64,000 bases of DNA from Pseudogracilibacillus auburnensis (GTDB lineage Bacteria > Bacillota > Bacilli > Bacillales > Amphibacillaceae). Where the stretch lies: assembly GCF_003201975.1 (NCBI RefSeq), contig NZ_QJJQ01000003.1:62001-126000 (forward strand), written 5' to 3'. Both the position numbers and the translations under genes were made by a program. The notes under the pieces are model-generated. The model searched no databases, was not told the DNA's origin, and saw nothing but the letters and a program-made list of their open reading frames with translations. Positions 27,464-37,212 of this stretch are shown piece after piece; within the stretch, counting starts at the first letter, position 1; each line of letters begins with the position of its first letter.

Positions 27464-28156
27464 TTGGACGTAAAGAAGTTTAAAAAAACATTATCGATCT
27501 CGTTTTCTAATGAAGAGCTATTAATTCAAGCTTTTACCCATTCATCATATGTGAATGAGCATCAAAATAGACATTTATCTGACAATGAACGTTTGGAATT
27601 TCTCGGAGATGCTGTACTAGAGTTAGCGGTTTCTGATTATTTATATAAACGGCATAAACAGATGAGTGAAGGTGAATTGACTAAATTAAGAGCGAATATT
27701 GTTTGTGAGGAATCTTTATATCACTTCGCTGAAATTTTAGGATTGAGTGAATATATTTTATTAGGTAGAGGAGAAGAACGAACAGGTGGTAGAAATAGAC
27801 AAGCTTTACTTGCCGATGTGTTTGAAGCATTTCTAGGTGCGCTCTATTTAGACCAAGGCATGGCTGTTTGTCAATCGTTTCTAGAATGTCACGTGTTCCC
27901 TCATATTACTAGTGATGCTTTTTCGCATGTGATGGATTATAAAACAAAATTACAAGAGCTTATTCAAAAAGAAAAAGGAAACACATTAAAATATAAAATC
28001 GTTGAGGAAAAAGGACCTTCCCATGCGAAAGAGTTTAGTGCACAAGTGACGGTTAATAATAAAATAAATGCCATTGGAATCGGCCGTTCCAAAAAAGAGG
28101 CAGAACAATTTGCGGCTAAAAAAATGCTTGAACAATTAAAAAGGAACCATAAATAG
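27464..28156 (+). CDS. rnc: Ribonuclease III
   Basis: Double-strand RNA endonuclease for rRNA and scRNA maturation. The catalytic signature [14 protein letters not shown] is near residues 43-56. [14 protein letters not shown] follows, and the C-terminal dsRNA-binding domain starts at ~155 ('[11 protein letters not shown]'). Start TTG 27464 has AAAGGGGTG 6 bases upstream and gives 230 residues, about 19 fewer than B. subtilis, mainly at the N-terminus. The longer open frame upstream runs through the acpP terminator and is rejected. In B. subtilis RNase III also destroys type I toxin mRNAs paired to their antitoxin RNAs, which is relevant to the pair at 41.6 kb. Confidence 0.95.
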   Translation: MDVKKFKKTLSISFSNEELLIQAFTHSSYVNEHQNRHLSDNERLEFLGDAVLELAVSDYLYKRHKQMSEGELTKLRANIVCEESLYHFAEILGLSEYILLGRGEERTGGRNRQALLADVFEAFLGALYLDQGMAVCQSFLECHVFPHITSDAFSHVMDYKTKLQELIQKEKGNTLKYKIVEEKGPSHAKEFSAQVTVNNKINAIGIGRSKKEAEQFAAKKMLEQLKRNHK

Positions 28157-28157
28157 A

Positions 28158-28278
28158 TACAGTGCTCAAGTTGACTTTGGATTACCTGTTTGCTCTAAGC
28201 AGTCTGTTTACATCTAGACTCACCTACTATTTTCGTTACGTTTGTTGCTATTAACACGCACTTGAGATAAACTGCACA
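28158..28278 (+). repeat. ~121-base repeat, copy 1 (inverted partner at 39.05 kb)
   Basis: Begins TACAGTGCTCAAGTTGAC and ends ATAAACTGCACAG. The reverse complement of 39045-39164 matches it with about ten differences, roughly 90% by eye. There is no coding content. The two copies are in opposite orientation and bracket 10.8 kb of core genes (smc to rplS). Confidence 0.85.
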
Positions 28279-28378
28279 GTAACTTTTATAGTGAATGTGA
28301 ATGTGTCTTACCGCTACGGAAATACACTCCGCCTTTTGAGACAACTGAAAAGGTTATAAAAAAATTGGGGATAGATTC
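28279..28378. other. Intergenic spacer between repeats
   Basis: No gene seen. The segment joins the 121-base repeat to the GC-rich repeat pair. Confidence 0.3.
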
Positions 28379-28510
28379 GTATACTACCGCATCCTGAATA
28401 TGCTTCGCTTTCCGTGGGCGGCTGTTGAGCCTCCTCACTCGCTTTGCTCGTTGTGTGGTCTCATCTAGGCCTTTCCTCCCGCAGGAGTCTACGCATATTC
28501 AGGCTGCTAT
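28379..28510 (-). repeat. GC-rich Bacillaceae-type repeat, copy 1
   Basis: Contains GCTTTCCGTGGGCGGC, GAGCCTCCTC and CGCAGGAGTC in order. The flanks CCTGAATATGC and GCATATTCAGG form an inverted repeat around it. A related copy on the opposite strand lies at 28643-28780. Open frames within it are not genes. Confidence 0.7.
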
Positions 28511-28642
28511 AAATGTGCTTAATCATTATTTTTCCGATAATCACTTTGCAGTGGTCTCCTTGCTATCCAATAGGAATCTCCGTGTATTTCCTTCGCTGGG
28601 ATGTGTAATAGAATAGTACGAGGCATTTGTTTTCACTATTCT

Positions 28643-28780
28643 GGTGGTTGTTTGGAGCGAAGGATCATTGACTCCTGTGGGAAAAGCGCGTGTCCGAAGA
28701 CCCCGCAGAGTGGTTTTCTCGAGGAGGCTGAGGCCGTGCCCACGGAAAGCAATGGTCCGTAGCGGAAAACAACCTAGCAG
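28643..28780 (+). repeat. GC-rich Bacillaceae-type repeat, copy 2
   Basis: Holds GACTCCTGTGGGAAAAGCGC, GAAGACCCCGCAGA, CGAGGAGGCTGAGGCCGTG and CCCACGGAAAGCAA. It is the reverse orientation of the copy at 28379-28510; a partial third copy (GAGACCCCGCAGGAGCG) is at 34193-34209. From memory, such elements are widespread in halotolerant Bacillaceae. Confidence 0.7.
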
Positions 28781-28907
28781 TTACTGCACAGTTTCGTTCT
28801 TATATGAACAACATCTATTGATTGGAGAAGTAGCTTAACCAAGCGAACTGTTTGAACTCATTTTATTCGTGCGAAAGTTGAGTAAATAATAACAGTATAA
28901 ATCAAAA

Positions 28908-28960
28908 AAATCGTTGAAAAGCTCCTTCTATTAAGAGAGAACTATCAATTCCAACGATTT
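28908..28960 (-). terminator. Possible terminator of the DUF1128 gene
   Basis: AAATCGTTG and CAACGATTT pair across a 35-base loop, with a run of U on the minus-strand transcript. The long loop lowers confidence. Confidence 0.5.
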
Positions 28961-28989
28961 TCAGGTTGTTTTTATTCACGTTTTTTTGC

Positions 28990-29214
28990 TTATACTTTTC
29001 GTACAGAGCGTAATTCATCCACAAATGCTTGTGTTTCAGCTGGACTTAAAGAGCCAGATGTAACGACATGATCATATAAAAATTTTAAATCATCATATTT
29101 ATTTAAATCATAGTCTTTTTCATCTAATAGCATACGATTAGCGACACCTAGTTTGTCGACTAATTGTTCTAAAATGTATTTCAAGTTTTCCTGTGAAGGT
29201 TTATCTAAATTCAT
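28990..29214 (-). CDS. DUF1128 (UPF0435) family protein
   Basis: A 74-residue soluble, acidic and helical protein reading MNLDKPSQENLKYILEQLVD and ending FVDELRSVRKV. It resembles the UPF0435/DUF1128 family (B. subtilis YfkK), whose function is unknown. On the minus strand it has GGGGGAACCG upstream of ATG. It sits between the repeat cluster and smc, opposite to its neighbours; B. subtilis has no gene here, so it has moved. It may be cut off by the terminator at 28908-28960. Confidence 0.75.
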   Translation of the reverse strand: MNLDKPSQENLKYILEQLVDKLGVANRMLLDEKDYDLNKYDDLKFLYDHVVTSGSLSPAETQAFVDELRSVRKV

Positions 29215-29368
29215 ATCGGTTCCCCCGCAATTTAAAATATATATATATAAAATAACTTAAAATTAGTTTACAATGATATAGAACATAACACAAATATTTG
29301 TATGGAAATATTGATGAATGATTCATTTTTCCTATCCATATGCGTGAAGTTTAATAAGGAGAATGTTT

Positions 29369-32300
29369 ATGTTTTTAAAGCGTTTAGAGACGGTTGGCTT
29401 TAAATCTTTTGCTGAACGTACAACGATAGAGTTTGTTCCAGGCGTAACGGCAGTAGTCGGTCCTAATGGAAGTGGAAAAAGTAATATTATTGATGCCATT
29501 CGTTGGGTGTTAGGGGAACAATCAGCAAAGTCATTGCGTGGTCAAAAAATGGAAGATATAATTTTTCAAGGTAGTGATACGAGAAACCCGCTAAATTTTG
29601 CAGAGGTGTCTTTAGTATTACATAATGAAGATAATGAATTACCAATTGATTACCATGAAGTGAATGTAACGAGACGTGTTTATCGTTCGGGTGAAAGTGA
29701 ATTTTTTATTAATAAACAATCGTGTAGATTAAAAGATATCGTCGATTTATTTATGGATACTGGGCTCGGACGAGAGTCATTTTCTATTATTGGACAAGGA
29801 AGAATTGATGAAATTTTAAGTTCGAAAGCGGAAGAACGGCGTGCAATTTTTGAAGAAGCTGCAGGTGTTTTAAAATATAAACAACGAAAACATAAAGCAG
29901 AATTTAAACTGAAAGAAACAGCCGATAATTTAGATCGAGTGGAAGATATTATTCATGAAATTGAACAGCAAATCGAACCATTACAAGAACAAGCCGCAAC
30001 GGCATTAAAGTATAAGGAAAAAAAAGGACATTTAGAAAAAGTAGAAATAGCTTTATTAGTGACTGAAATCGAACATCTTCATACAGAGTGGCAAGAACTC
30101 CTTCATAAAATAGAGGAAGAAAAATTGCTAGAAATAAAAGAAAAAACAGCGATTCAAGAACGCGAAGCAAATGTGACAAAAGATAGGCATTATCTGGAAG
30201 AGCTTGACCAGCAAATAACAACGTTACAAAATAAGTTATTAACAGCGACAGAACAACTTGAAAAATATGAAGGAAAACGAAATGTACTGATTGAGCGCTC
30301 GAAACATATGCAAGAAAATAAACAAAAACTAGTCCATGAACAACATGTCTTGGGAGAAAGATTGGCACAAACGAAAACGTCCTTAACGACTGAACGTGAG
30401 CAATTAAAACATGTAACAGAAACGGTTCAACAAGTGAAAACACAAATAAAACAACTAGAAAATAAACTTTTTCATGGACTTGATGCCGTAAAAGAAGAAA
30501 TAGAAGATTTAAAATCAGATTACATCGAATATTTAAATGAGCAAGCTGTGCTACAAAATGAATTACAATCTACTGAAAAACAATTAACTCAAATAGATGG
30601 ACAGAAACAACAACAAAGCGATTCACATAAAAGTTTTTTAGAAGAAGAAGAAAATTTTCTTCAAGAAAAACAGCAAATAGATGAAAAAATACAAATGAAT
30701 CATGAAAAAGTTCAAAAGCAAGAGGATTACATTACGGAACTAAAGGAACATTTAGCGAGCGAACGTAATCAGTACGATGTGATGCAGCAAAAGCTGTATG
30801 AAGGAAATGAACATATCGCAAAATTAACATCAAGAAAAGAAATGTTAGTCGAAATGAAAGAGACTTTTCAAGGTTTTTTTTACGGGGTAAAAGAAATTTT
30901 ACAAGCTAGTAAAGAAAATCGTTTGCAAGATATCGAAGGGGCGGTATTGGACTTAATACAAGTACCGACAAAATATATGACGGCAGTCGATACCATTTTA
31001 GGGGCACAAGCCCAATATGTTGTCGTTTCAAACGATATGGTGGCAAGAAATGTCATTCATTGGCTGAAAAAAGAAAATAAAGGTAGGGCAACCTTTTTAC
31101 CATTACAATCGATTGAAACGAGAACAATTCCAGACCATTTGATCCGAACTGTGGAACAGCATGAAGGCTTTCTTGGCATTGCTGCAAACATTGTCCAAAC
31201 AGATAAAAAATATGACAAAGTAAAAGAACACCTGATGGGAAATGTCATTATTACGGATACTTTACAACATGCTAACGAAATTGCTCAAAAAACGAATAGA
31301 CGTTTTCGGGTCGTTACACTTGATGGGGATGTTGTAAATCCGGGGGGATCGATGTCAGGTGGAGCTAAAAAGAAAACAAATCAATCCTTATTTTCACGAG
31401 AAAAGGAAATTACACTATTAGAAGAAAAACTTCATGAATTTGAAATGCGGCGAAATGATTTTTCCACTAAAGTTAATAAACAAAGGGAGAAAATCATGCA
31501 GCTTGAACATGAAGTTACTAAGGCAGAACAGGATTTGCAACAATGTAAAAACAACTTAGAAATAGTTCAAGCGAATGAGAGCGAGCTTGCGATAAAACTT
31601 AGAAGAGCAAAAGATAATTTAACGACTTATCATGTAGGTATGGAACAATTAGAGGAAGATAGAGCGCGTTATAAAAAACAAAAAGAGTCAATCGTTAAAA
31701 GATTAGAAACAATGAATACGAAAATAATGAATACGGAACAAACAATTGAAAGATTAACATATGAAGAACAAACCGTAAAAGATAATGAAAAAAATACAGA
31801 AAAGCAATTACATGAATTACAAATTACGGTTGCTGAAAGGGAGGAAAGAAGGAAAAACCATTTACATCGTATCGACGGTTTGCAGGAGCAATGTAACCAA
31901 TTAGAAGCTGAAAATAACGAGATAACCGAACAAATGGAAGAAATAAAACAACTAGAACAATCGGCAAATAGGGAAGATGAATTAGGTGAACAGATCGAAA
32001 AATATAAACAGCTTCGTCATGATACGATGATGAAAATTGAACAACTACGAGCTGAACGTAAAAAGAAAATGCAGCTTACAGATGATGAGGAAACAGAAAT
32101 AAGAGGATTATACAAAAATCACGAAAAGTTTGTCCAAACGATTCAAGAAAAAGAGGTACAAGCAAACCGGCTTGATGTAGCATTAGAAAACCGTCTATCC
32201 CTATTACAAACCGAATACGTAATGACCTATGAAAAGGCAGCTGAAATGTATGATAAGGTTGAGAATATAGAACGGGCGAAAGCAGAAGTTAAAACAATTA

Positions 32301-32938
32301 AACGCTCTATTGATCAATTAGGAACTGTTAATATCGGAGCGATTGAAGAATATGAGCGAATCAAGGAGCGATACACATTTTTATCCGAGCAACAAAATGA
32401 CTTAATTGCTGCGAAAAATACCTTGCATACAGTTATACGGGAAATGGATGAAGAGATGACAGCACGGTTCAGCACAATGTTTGTTCAAATACAGTCCTCT
32501 TTTACGAATGTCTTTAAACAATTGTTTGGTGGTGGTCATGCTGAATTAACATTAACTGATCCAAATAATTTACTTGAGACAGGAATTGAAATCGTCGCTC
32601 GCCCTCCTGGGAAAAAATTACGTTCCCTTGGACTTCTATCAGGTGGGGAACGCGCCTTAACAGCGATTGCTTTATTATTTGCTATTTTACGTGCACGTCC
32701 CGTACCGTTTTGTATCCTTGATGAAGTGGATGCGGCACTAGATGAGGCAAATGTAGTTCGGTTTGGAAATTACTTAAAAACATTTAGTGAAGAATCACAA
32801 TTTATTGTGATTACTCATCGAAAGGGAACAATGGAAGAAGCAGACGCTTTATATGGTGTCACCATGCAAGAACTTGGTGTATCACGCCTTGTTTCTGTAA
32901 GACTCGAAGACACATCAGACCTTGTGGAATCAACGTAA
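29369..32938 (+). CDS. smc: Chromosome segregation protein SMC
   Basis: A 1189-residue condensin core ATPase (B. subtilis 1186) that folds and segregates the chromosome with ScpA and ScpB. The N-terminal Walker A is VGPNGSGKSN (~residue 32). Two long coiled coils flank the hinge (~505-690, with the conserved 'DGDVVNPGGSMSGG' at its end). The C-terminal signature is LLSGGERALTAIALLFAIL, followed by Walker B CILDEVDAALDEAN. ATG 29369 is preferred to ATG 29363 because AAGGAG is 8 bases upstream and the family starts MFLKRLE. It is followed by ftsY. Confidence 0.97.
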   Translation: MFLKRLETVGFKSFAERTTIEFVPGVTAVVGPNGSGKSNIIDAIRWVLGEQSAKSLRGQKMEDIIFQGSDTRNPLNFAEVSLVLHNEDNELPIDYHEVNVTRRVYRSGESEFFINKQSCRLKDIVDLFMDTGLGRESFSIIGQGRIDEILSSKAEERRAIFEEAAGVLKYKQRKHKAEFKLKETADNLDRVEDIIHEIEQQIEPLQEQAATALKYKEKKGHLEKVEIALLVTEIEHLHTEWQELLHKIEEEKLLEIKEKTAIQEREANVTKDRHYLEELDQQITTLQNKLLTATEQLEKYEGKRNVLIERSKHMQENKQKLVHEQHVLGERLAQTKTSLTTEREQLKHVTETVQQVKTQIKQLENKLFHGLDAVKEEIEDLKSDYIEYLNEQAVLQNELQSTEKQLTQIDGQKQQQSDSHKSFLEEEENFLQEKQQIDEKIQMNHEKVQKQEDYITELKEHLASERNQYDVMQQKLYEGNEHIAKLTSRKEMLVEMKETFQGFFYGVKEILQASKENRLQDIEGAVLDLIQVPTKYMTAVDTILGAQAQYVVVSNDMVARNVIHWLKKENKGRATFLPLQSIETRTIPDHLIRTVEQHEGFLGIAANIVQTDKKYDKVKEHLMGNVIITDTLQHANEIAQKTNRRFRVVTLDGDVVNPGGSMSGGAKKKTNQSLFSREKEITLLEEKLHEFEMRRNDFSTKVNKQREKIMQLEHEVTKAEQDLQQCKNNLEIVQANESELAIKLRRAKDNLTTYHVGMEQLEEDRARYKKQKESIVKRLETMNTKIMNTEQTIERLTYEEQTVKDNEKNTEKQLHELQITVAEREERRKNHLHRIDGLQEQCNQLEAENNEITEQMEEIKQLEQSANREDELGEQIEKYKQLRHDTMMKIEQLRAERKKKMQLTDDEETEIRGLYKNHEKFVQTIQEKEVQANRLDVALENRLSLLQTEYVMTYEKAAEMYDKVENIERAKAEVKTIKRSIDQLGTVNIGAIEEYERIKERYTFLSEQQNDLIAAKNTLHTVIREMDEEMTARFSTMFVQIQSSFTNVFKQLFGGGHAELTLTDPNNLLETGIEIVARPPGKKLRSLGLLSGGERALTAIALLFAILRARPVPFCILDEVDAALDEANVVRFGNYLKTFSEESQFIVITHRKGTMEEADALYGVTMQELGVSRLVSVRLEDTSDLVEST

Positions 32939-32962
32939 AGATTTAAGAAAGGAAGAAGGACA

Positions 32963-33958
32963 TTGAGTTTTTTTAACAAACTTAAAAATCGTTTTATTAA
33001 AAATGAAGAAGAAACAGAAACATATAAAGAGGGGATGAAAAAAACTAGACAATCATTTACCGATAAAATAAATGATTTAATGGCACGATACCGTCAAGTT
33101 GACGAGGAGTTTTTTGAAGAGCTAGAAGAGGCGCTTATCATGTCCGATGTTGGTGTTTCCACTGTAATGGATTTAATTGATGAACTTAAATTTGAAGTGA
33201 AACGTCGTAATATAAAAGAAACGAATGAAGTAAAAGATGTCATCTCCGAAAAATTAGTAGAAATTTATTATCATGATGACGATGAAACGGTAGAACATAT
33301 CAATATCCAGGAAAATGAGCTTACGGTGATTTTAGTCGTTGGTGTAAATGGAGTCGGAAAAACGACTTCGATTGGTAAATTAGCTGCCCAGTTAAAAAAG
33401 GAAGGAAAACATGTCGTTTTGGCTGCGGGTGATACGTTTAGGGCAGGAGCAATTGAACAATTAGAAGAATGGGGCAAACGAGCAGAGGTTGAAGTAATCA
33501 AGCAGTCAGCTGGAAGTGATCCTGCTGCAGTCATATTTGACGGCATTAAAGCAGCTAAATCAAGAAATGCAGATATATTAATTTGTGATACTGCTGGTCG
33601 TTTGCAAAATAAAGTAAATTTAATGAATGAATTAGCAAAGATTCATCGTATCATTGAGCGTGAAGTTCCAAATGCGCCACATGAAGTACTATTAGTATTA
33701 GATGCTACAACTGGCCAAAATGCGTTAAGCCAAGCGAAGACATTTTCAGATGCAACAAAAGTATCTGGCATTGTCCTAACGAAATTGGACGGAACTGCAA
33801 AAGGTGGAATCGTCCTTGCGATCCGAAATGAATTAAATATACCAGTTAAATTAGTTGGATTTGGGGAAGGAATTAATGATTTGAAAAAGTTTGATGCACA
33901 TGCATTTGTATATGGATTATTTGCTGATATGCTGGAAGAAGATGAGGATCACCAATAG
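32963..33958 (+). CDS. ftsY: Signal recognition particle receptor FtsY
   Basis: SRP GTPase at the membrane that receives Ffh-bound ribosomes. G1 is VNGVGKTTSIGKLAAQ (~residue 131), with DTAGRLQNKVNLMNEL and TKLDGTAKGG following. 331 residues (B. subtilis 329). The long acidic A domain of E. coli is absent, as in other bacilli. Start is TTG with GGAAGAAGGA upstream. It lies 24 bases after smc. Confidence 0.97.
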   Translation: MSFFNKLKNRFIKNEEETETYKEGMKKTRQSFTDKINDLMARYRQVDEEFFEELEEALIMSDVGVSTVMDLIDELKFEVKRRNIKETNEVKDVISEKLVEIYYHDDDETVEHINIQENELTVILVVGVNGVGKTTSIGKLAAQLKKEGKHVVLAAGDTFRAGAIEQLEEWGKRAEVEVIKQSAGSDPAAVIFDGIKAAKSRNADILICDTAGRLQNKVNLMNELAKIHRIIEREVPNAPHEVLLVLDATTGQNALSQAKTFSDATKVSGIVLTKLDGTAKGGIVLAIRNELNIPVKLVGFGEGINDLKKFDAHAFVYGLFADMLEEDEDHQ

Positions 33959-34317
33959 AATGCTTGTTTAGGTAGCTATGGAAAAGATTGTTACGATTAG
34001 AATGAAAAATGTATCATGCACTAAGCAAATCGAATACACGAAGGATTCGGTCGGCTAAAAGTAGCACGGTCCATGCGACCTACGCCAACACTAGCACGTC
34101 CTAGGACTCCGCTAAATGCTCGTCCCATCGAAAACATTTGTGGCAACGTATTACACCTGCGATTACTCGGTGCAATAAACATTGTGCGTCGGAGACCCCG
34201 CAGGAGCGTAGCACGCGAGAGGGCCCATCAGCTGTCTGTGGTAAGTGAAGTGTATTTGAAATGTGAACGAAGGAATCGGGCTATAAAAAAAGCCTTGATT
34301 AAAAAGGATGAAGACAC
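33959..34317. repeat. Repeat-rich intergenic insert between ftsY and ylxM
   Basis: About 360 bases, GC-richer than the surroundings, without a gene. The stretch GCACGTCCTAGGACTCCG...GCTCGTCCCATCGAAAAC (34084-34135) resembles GCGACGTCCTGGGACCG...GCTTGTCCCATCGAAGAC at 58.92 kb. GAGACCCCGCAGGAGCG (34193-34209) matches the repeats at 28.4-28.8 kb. The insert thus looks like two repeat families placed in tandem. In B. subtilis ftsY and ylxM are also neighbours, but without this insert. Confidence 0.6.
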
Positions 34318-34647
34318 GTGCTTGAAAAAACAACGAAAATTAATATGTTATATGATTTTTATCATGAGCTATTAACGAATAAACAAAAAGAATATATGGA
34401 ACTGTACTACCGTGAAGATTATTCATTAGGAGAGATTTCGAACTTAAGGGACGTGTCAAGACAAGCTGTTTATGATAACATAAAAAGGACAGAACAATTA
34501 CTACATTCTTACGAGGAAAAGCTTCATTTATATGAAAAATTTATGAAGCGGAATCAATTACTTACAACGCTACAACAATTAATAATAAACGGATCAGACA
34601 CTACCGAAATAGTAAAGGTAATGGACAAATTACAGAAAATAGACTAG
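34318..34647 (+). CDS. ylxM: YlxM, SRP-associated helix-turn-helix protein
   Basis: A 109-residue UPF0122 protein. Its sigma-70 region-4-like helix-turn-helix reads [20 protein letters not shown] followed by AVYDNIKR. In streptococci YlxM binds Ffh and SRP RNA and modulates SRP activity. Start GTG 34318 has AAGGATGA upstream. It ends 13 bases before ffh, the constant order in Firmicutes. Confidence 0.94.
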   Translation: MLEKTTKINMLYDFYHELLTNKQKEYMELYYREDYSLGEISNLRDVSRQAVYDNIKRTEQLLHSYEEKLHLYEKFMKRNQLLTTLQQLIINGSDTTEIVKVMDKLQKID

Positions 34648-34660
34648 GAGGATACCTTCT

Positions 34661-36004
34661 ATGGCATTTGAAGGACTTTCAAATCGTTTACAAGAAACGA
34701 TCAAGAAAATCACTGGTAAAGGAAAAGTTAGCGAACAAGATGTAAAGACGATGGCACGAGAAGTTCGCCTTGCTCTATTAGAAGCAGATGTTAATTTTAA
34801 AGTTGTCAGAAGCTTTATCAACGACATAAAAGAACGTGCTATTGGGCAAGAAGTAATGGAAAGCTTAACACCAGGACAACAAGTCATTAAAATTGTCCAA
34901 GAAGAGTTGACAAATTTAATGGGTGGCGAACAAAGTAAAATTGCTGTAAGTGACAGACCACCAACAGTCATTATGATGTCCGGGTTACAAGGTGCAGGGA
35001 AAACGACAACGACAGGAAAACTCGCCAATTTATTACGAAAACAATACAATAAATCACCTCTGCTCGTTGCATGTGATATTTACCGACCAGCTGCAATTAA
35101 ACAACTGCAAACACTCGGAAAGCAATTAGATATGCCTGTATTTGAAATGGGAACAGACGTAAGCCCTGTTGAAATAAGTAAAAAAGCGATCGAATACGCT
35201 AAACAAGAACATCATGATTATGTACTTATTGATACGGCGGGTCGCCTTCATGTTGATGATACGCTAATGCAAGAATTAGAAGATGTAAAAGCAGAAGTAA
35301 AACCGGATGAAATTTTTCTCGTCGTTGATGCGATGACAGGACAAGATGCGGTAAATGTTGCGGAAAGCTTCAATGAGCATTTAGATATTACAGGTGTTGT
35401 CTTAACGAAATTAGATGGTGATACTCGAGGTGGAGCAGCCTTATCCATTAAAGCTGTTACCGATACGCCAATCAAATTTATCGGGATGGGAGAAAAGCTA
35501 GACGAATTAGAAGAATTCCACCCAGAACGAATGGCTTCTCGTATTCTTGGTATGGGTGATGTGTTGACCTTAATTGAAAAGGCACAAGCGAATATTGATG
35601 AAAAACAAGCAAAAGAATTAGAAGAAAAAATGCGCACGATGTCCTTTACATTTGATGATTTTCTTGAACAAATGAGTCAAGTGAAACAAATGGGGCCTTT
35701 AGAAGACCTTCTTGCGATGATCCCGGGTGCCAATAAAATGAAAGGGATGAAAAATGTTCAATTTGATGAAAAGCAACTCATTTCTGTCGAAGCAATTATT
35801 CAATCGATGACGAAAGCAGAAAGACAAGATCCATCGCTTATGAATGCAAGTAGAAAGAAGCGAATTGCTAAAGGTTCAGGAACAAATGTCTCCCAAGTAA
35901 ATAGACTATTAAAGCAGTTTAATGAGATGAAAAAAATGATGAAACAGATGACAAATATGCAAAAAGGGAAAAAAGGAAAAGGTTTTCAGCTACCTTTTAT
36001 GTAA
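34661..36004 (+). CDS. ffh: Signal recognition particle protein Ffh
   Basis: The SRP54 GTPase that binds signal peptides on nascent chains. N domain (1-~90), then G domain with GLQGAGKTTTTGKL (~residue 107), DTAGRLHVDD and TKLDGDTRGGAALS. The Met-rich M domain (from ~300) ends in repeated KKMMKQMTNMQ. 447 residues (B. subtilis 446). AGGAGGATACC precedes the ATG. Confidence 0.97.
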   Translation: MAFEGLSNRLQETIKKITGKGKVSEQDVKTMAREVRLALLEADVNFKVVRSFINDIKERAIGQEVMESLTPGQQVIKIVQEELTNLMGGEQSKIAVSDRPPTVIMMSGLQGAGKTTTTGKLANLLRKQYNKSPLLVACDIYRPAAIKQLQTLGKQLDMPVFEMGTDVSPVEISKKAIEYAKQEHHDYVLIDTAGRLHVDDTLMQELEDVKAEVKPDEIFLVVDAMTGQDAVNVAESFNEHLDITGVVLTKLDGDTRGGAALSIKAVTDTPIKFIGMGEKLDELEEFHPERMASRILGMGDVLTLIEKAQANIDEKQAKELEEKMRTMSFTFDDFLEQMSQVKQMGPLEDLLAMIPGANKMKGMKNVQFDEKQLISVEAIIQSMTKAERQDPSLMNASRKKRIAKGSGTNVSQVNRLLKQFNEMKKMMKQMTNMQKGKKGKGFQLPFM

Positions 36005-36021
36005 CTGTCATGTAAAAATAC

Positions 36022-36050
36022 TTTACAGACTAAATGAACCATGTTAAAAT
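36022..36050 (+). promoter_or_regulatory. Sigma-A promoter before rpsP
   Basis: TTTACA and TAAAAT with a 17-base spacer, 37 bases before rpsP. Confidence 0.6.
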
Positions 36051-36086
36051 CATTTAGGTGTAATAGATTATTGGAGGTGCAAACAA

Positions 36087-36359
36087 ATGGCAGTTAAAAT
36101 TCGTTTAAAAAGAATGGGCGCAAAAAGAAAACCTTTTTACCGAATCGTAGTAGCAGATTCTCGTTCACCACGTGACGGTCGTTCGATTGAACAAATTGGA
36201 ACATATAACCCAGTTTCAGATCCTGTATCGGTTAAAATCGACGAAGAAAAAGCGTTAGACTGGATGTCAAAAGGTGCAAAACCTAGTGATACTGTCCGTA
36301 ACTTATTTTCTAAACAAGGTATAATGCAAAAGTTTCACGATGCGAAAAATCAAAAGTAA
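36087..36359 (+). CDS. rpsP: 30S ribosomal protein S16
   Basis: 90 residues, [20 protein letters not shown], an unmistakable S16, needed for 30S assembly. Residues [14 protein letters not shown] are conserved. Ribosome site TTGGAGGTG. It starts the rpsP-khpA-ylqD-rimM-trmD-rplS set from its own promoter. Confidence 0.98.
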   Translation: MAVKIRLKRMGAKRKPFYRIVVADSRSPRDGRSIEQIGTYNPVSDPVSVKIDEEKALDWMSKGAKPSDTVRNLFSKQGIMQKFHDAKNQK

Positions 36360-36373
36360 AGTAGAGTGATTTC

Positions 36374-36601
36374 ATGAAGCTTTTAATTGAATCAATCGTG
36401 ACTCCTTTAGTTGACCACCCTGAAGATATCGTTGTCGAAAAAAGGGAAGAAGCTAAAAAAATTGTTTATCATTTAACTGTAAATGACGAAGATGTTGGTA
36501 AGGTAATCGGAAAAAACGGAAGAATTGCAAAAGCAATTCGTACGATCGTTTATTCTTCAAAGCCGGAAACAAATAAACGTGTTTATCTCGACATCATGTA
36601 A
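36374..36601 (+). CDS. khpA: KH-domain RNA-binding protein KhpA (YlqC)
   Basis: A 75-residue protein that is nearly a single KH domain. The GxxG RNA-binding loop is in VGKVIGKNGRIAKAIRTIV (~residues 41-59). KhpA pairs with KhpB (Jag) in controlling cell elongation and division RNAs in streptococci. It lies between rpsP and ylqD as in B. subtilis. GTAGAGTGA gives a moderate ribosome site. Confidence 0.95.
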   Translation: MKLLIESIVTPLVDHPEDIVVEKREEAKKIVYHLTVNDEDVGKVIGKNGRIAKAIRTIVYSSKPETNKRVYLDIM

Positions 36602-36613
36602 GTACGATTTGGT

Positions 36614-36637
36614 GGGAAAAGGACTGCCTTTTCCCTT
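36614..36637 (+). terminator. Hairpin after khpA, weak terminator
   Basis: GGGAAAAGG (36614-36622) pairs with CCTTTTCCC (36627-36635) around ACTG. The T-run is poor (TTCC), so it may attenuate rather than stop transcription. Confidence 0.45.
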
Positions 36638-36808
36638 CCAATCTCGTCATTTTTTCATATGTGAGCCCCTATAAAATTAAACCTCAGTTGTATACATCAG
36701 ATAGAAAAAATGGATCGTTTATATAAACCCCAATTATGTAACAATGAATCATAATAGATTGTTGTCTAATCCGTGTGCGTAGAATTCTTTTAAAGGATGG
36801 GGATTTAA

Positions 36809-37201
36809 ATGCAAATAATGAAAAGAGTTCTCATAAAACAAGTTATTACTGAAAAGAGTAAAGAAGTACTAAGAGAACAATTTGCACGAGATAAAATACA
36901 ATTAGAACGAGAGTGCCAACAGTTATTATTTGAACAACGTAAACTAAAGAATAAATTAGGCCCTTCCAAAACAGAAATTACAGAAAGATTCCAACAAGAA
37001 ATTAAACATCGGAAAGATAAAATAATGGTGATAGATTTTAAAATGGAACAACTAGAACTACTTGAAATTGGTAGTGAAATTATTGAAAAAGAAGTCGACG
37101 GACTTGTCGATGTGAAAGTCGGCATGCGATGGGATGAGATTGTCGGCAAGAAATCAATCGTGATAGAAGATGATATAGTCATTAGAATTGATCATGAGTA
37201 A
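36809..37201 (+). CDS. ylqD: YlqD family protein
   Basis: A 130-residue protein of unknown function, conserved between khpA and rimM in bacilli. Residues ~10-85 are highly charged and predicted to form a coiled coil (many E/K/Q heptads). The C-terminal ~45 residues are a compact acidic domain ('VDVKVGMRWDEIVGKKSIVI'). Start ATG 36809 has AAAGGATGGGG upstream. It is separated from khpA by ~207 bases that hold a hairpin and possibly a promoter. Confidence 0.85.
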   Translation: MQIMKRVLIKQVITEKSKEVLREQFARDKIQLERECQQLLFEQRKLKNKLGPSKTEITERFQQEIKHRKDKIMVIDFKMEQLELLEIGSEIIEKEVDGLVDVKVGMRWDEIVGKKSIVIEDDIVIRIDHE

Positions 37202-37212
37202 AAGGTGATAAA

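Noticed and set aside
28425-28838. Two open frames of 63-64 codons after rnc
   Set aside because: Both lie inside the GC-rich repeat copies and owe their openness to base composition.
34073-34375. 100-codon ORF between ftsY and ylxM
   Set aside because: It covers repeat modules and overlaps the ylxM start; its Arg/Pro-rich content is typical of translated repeats.
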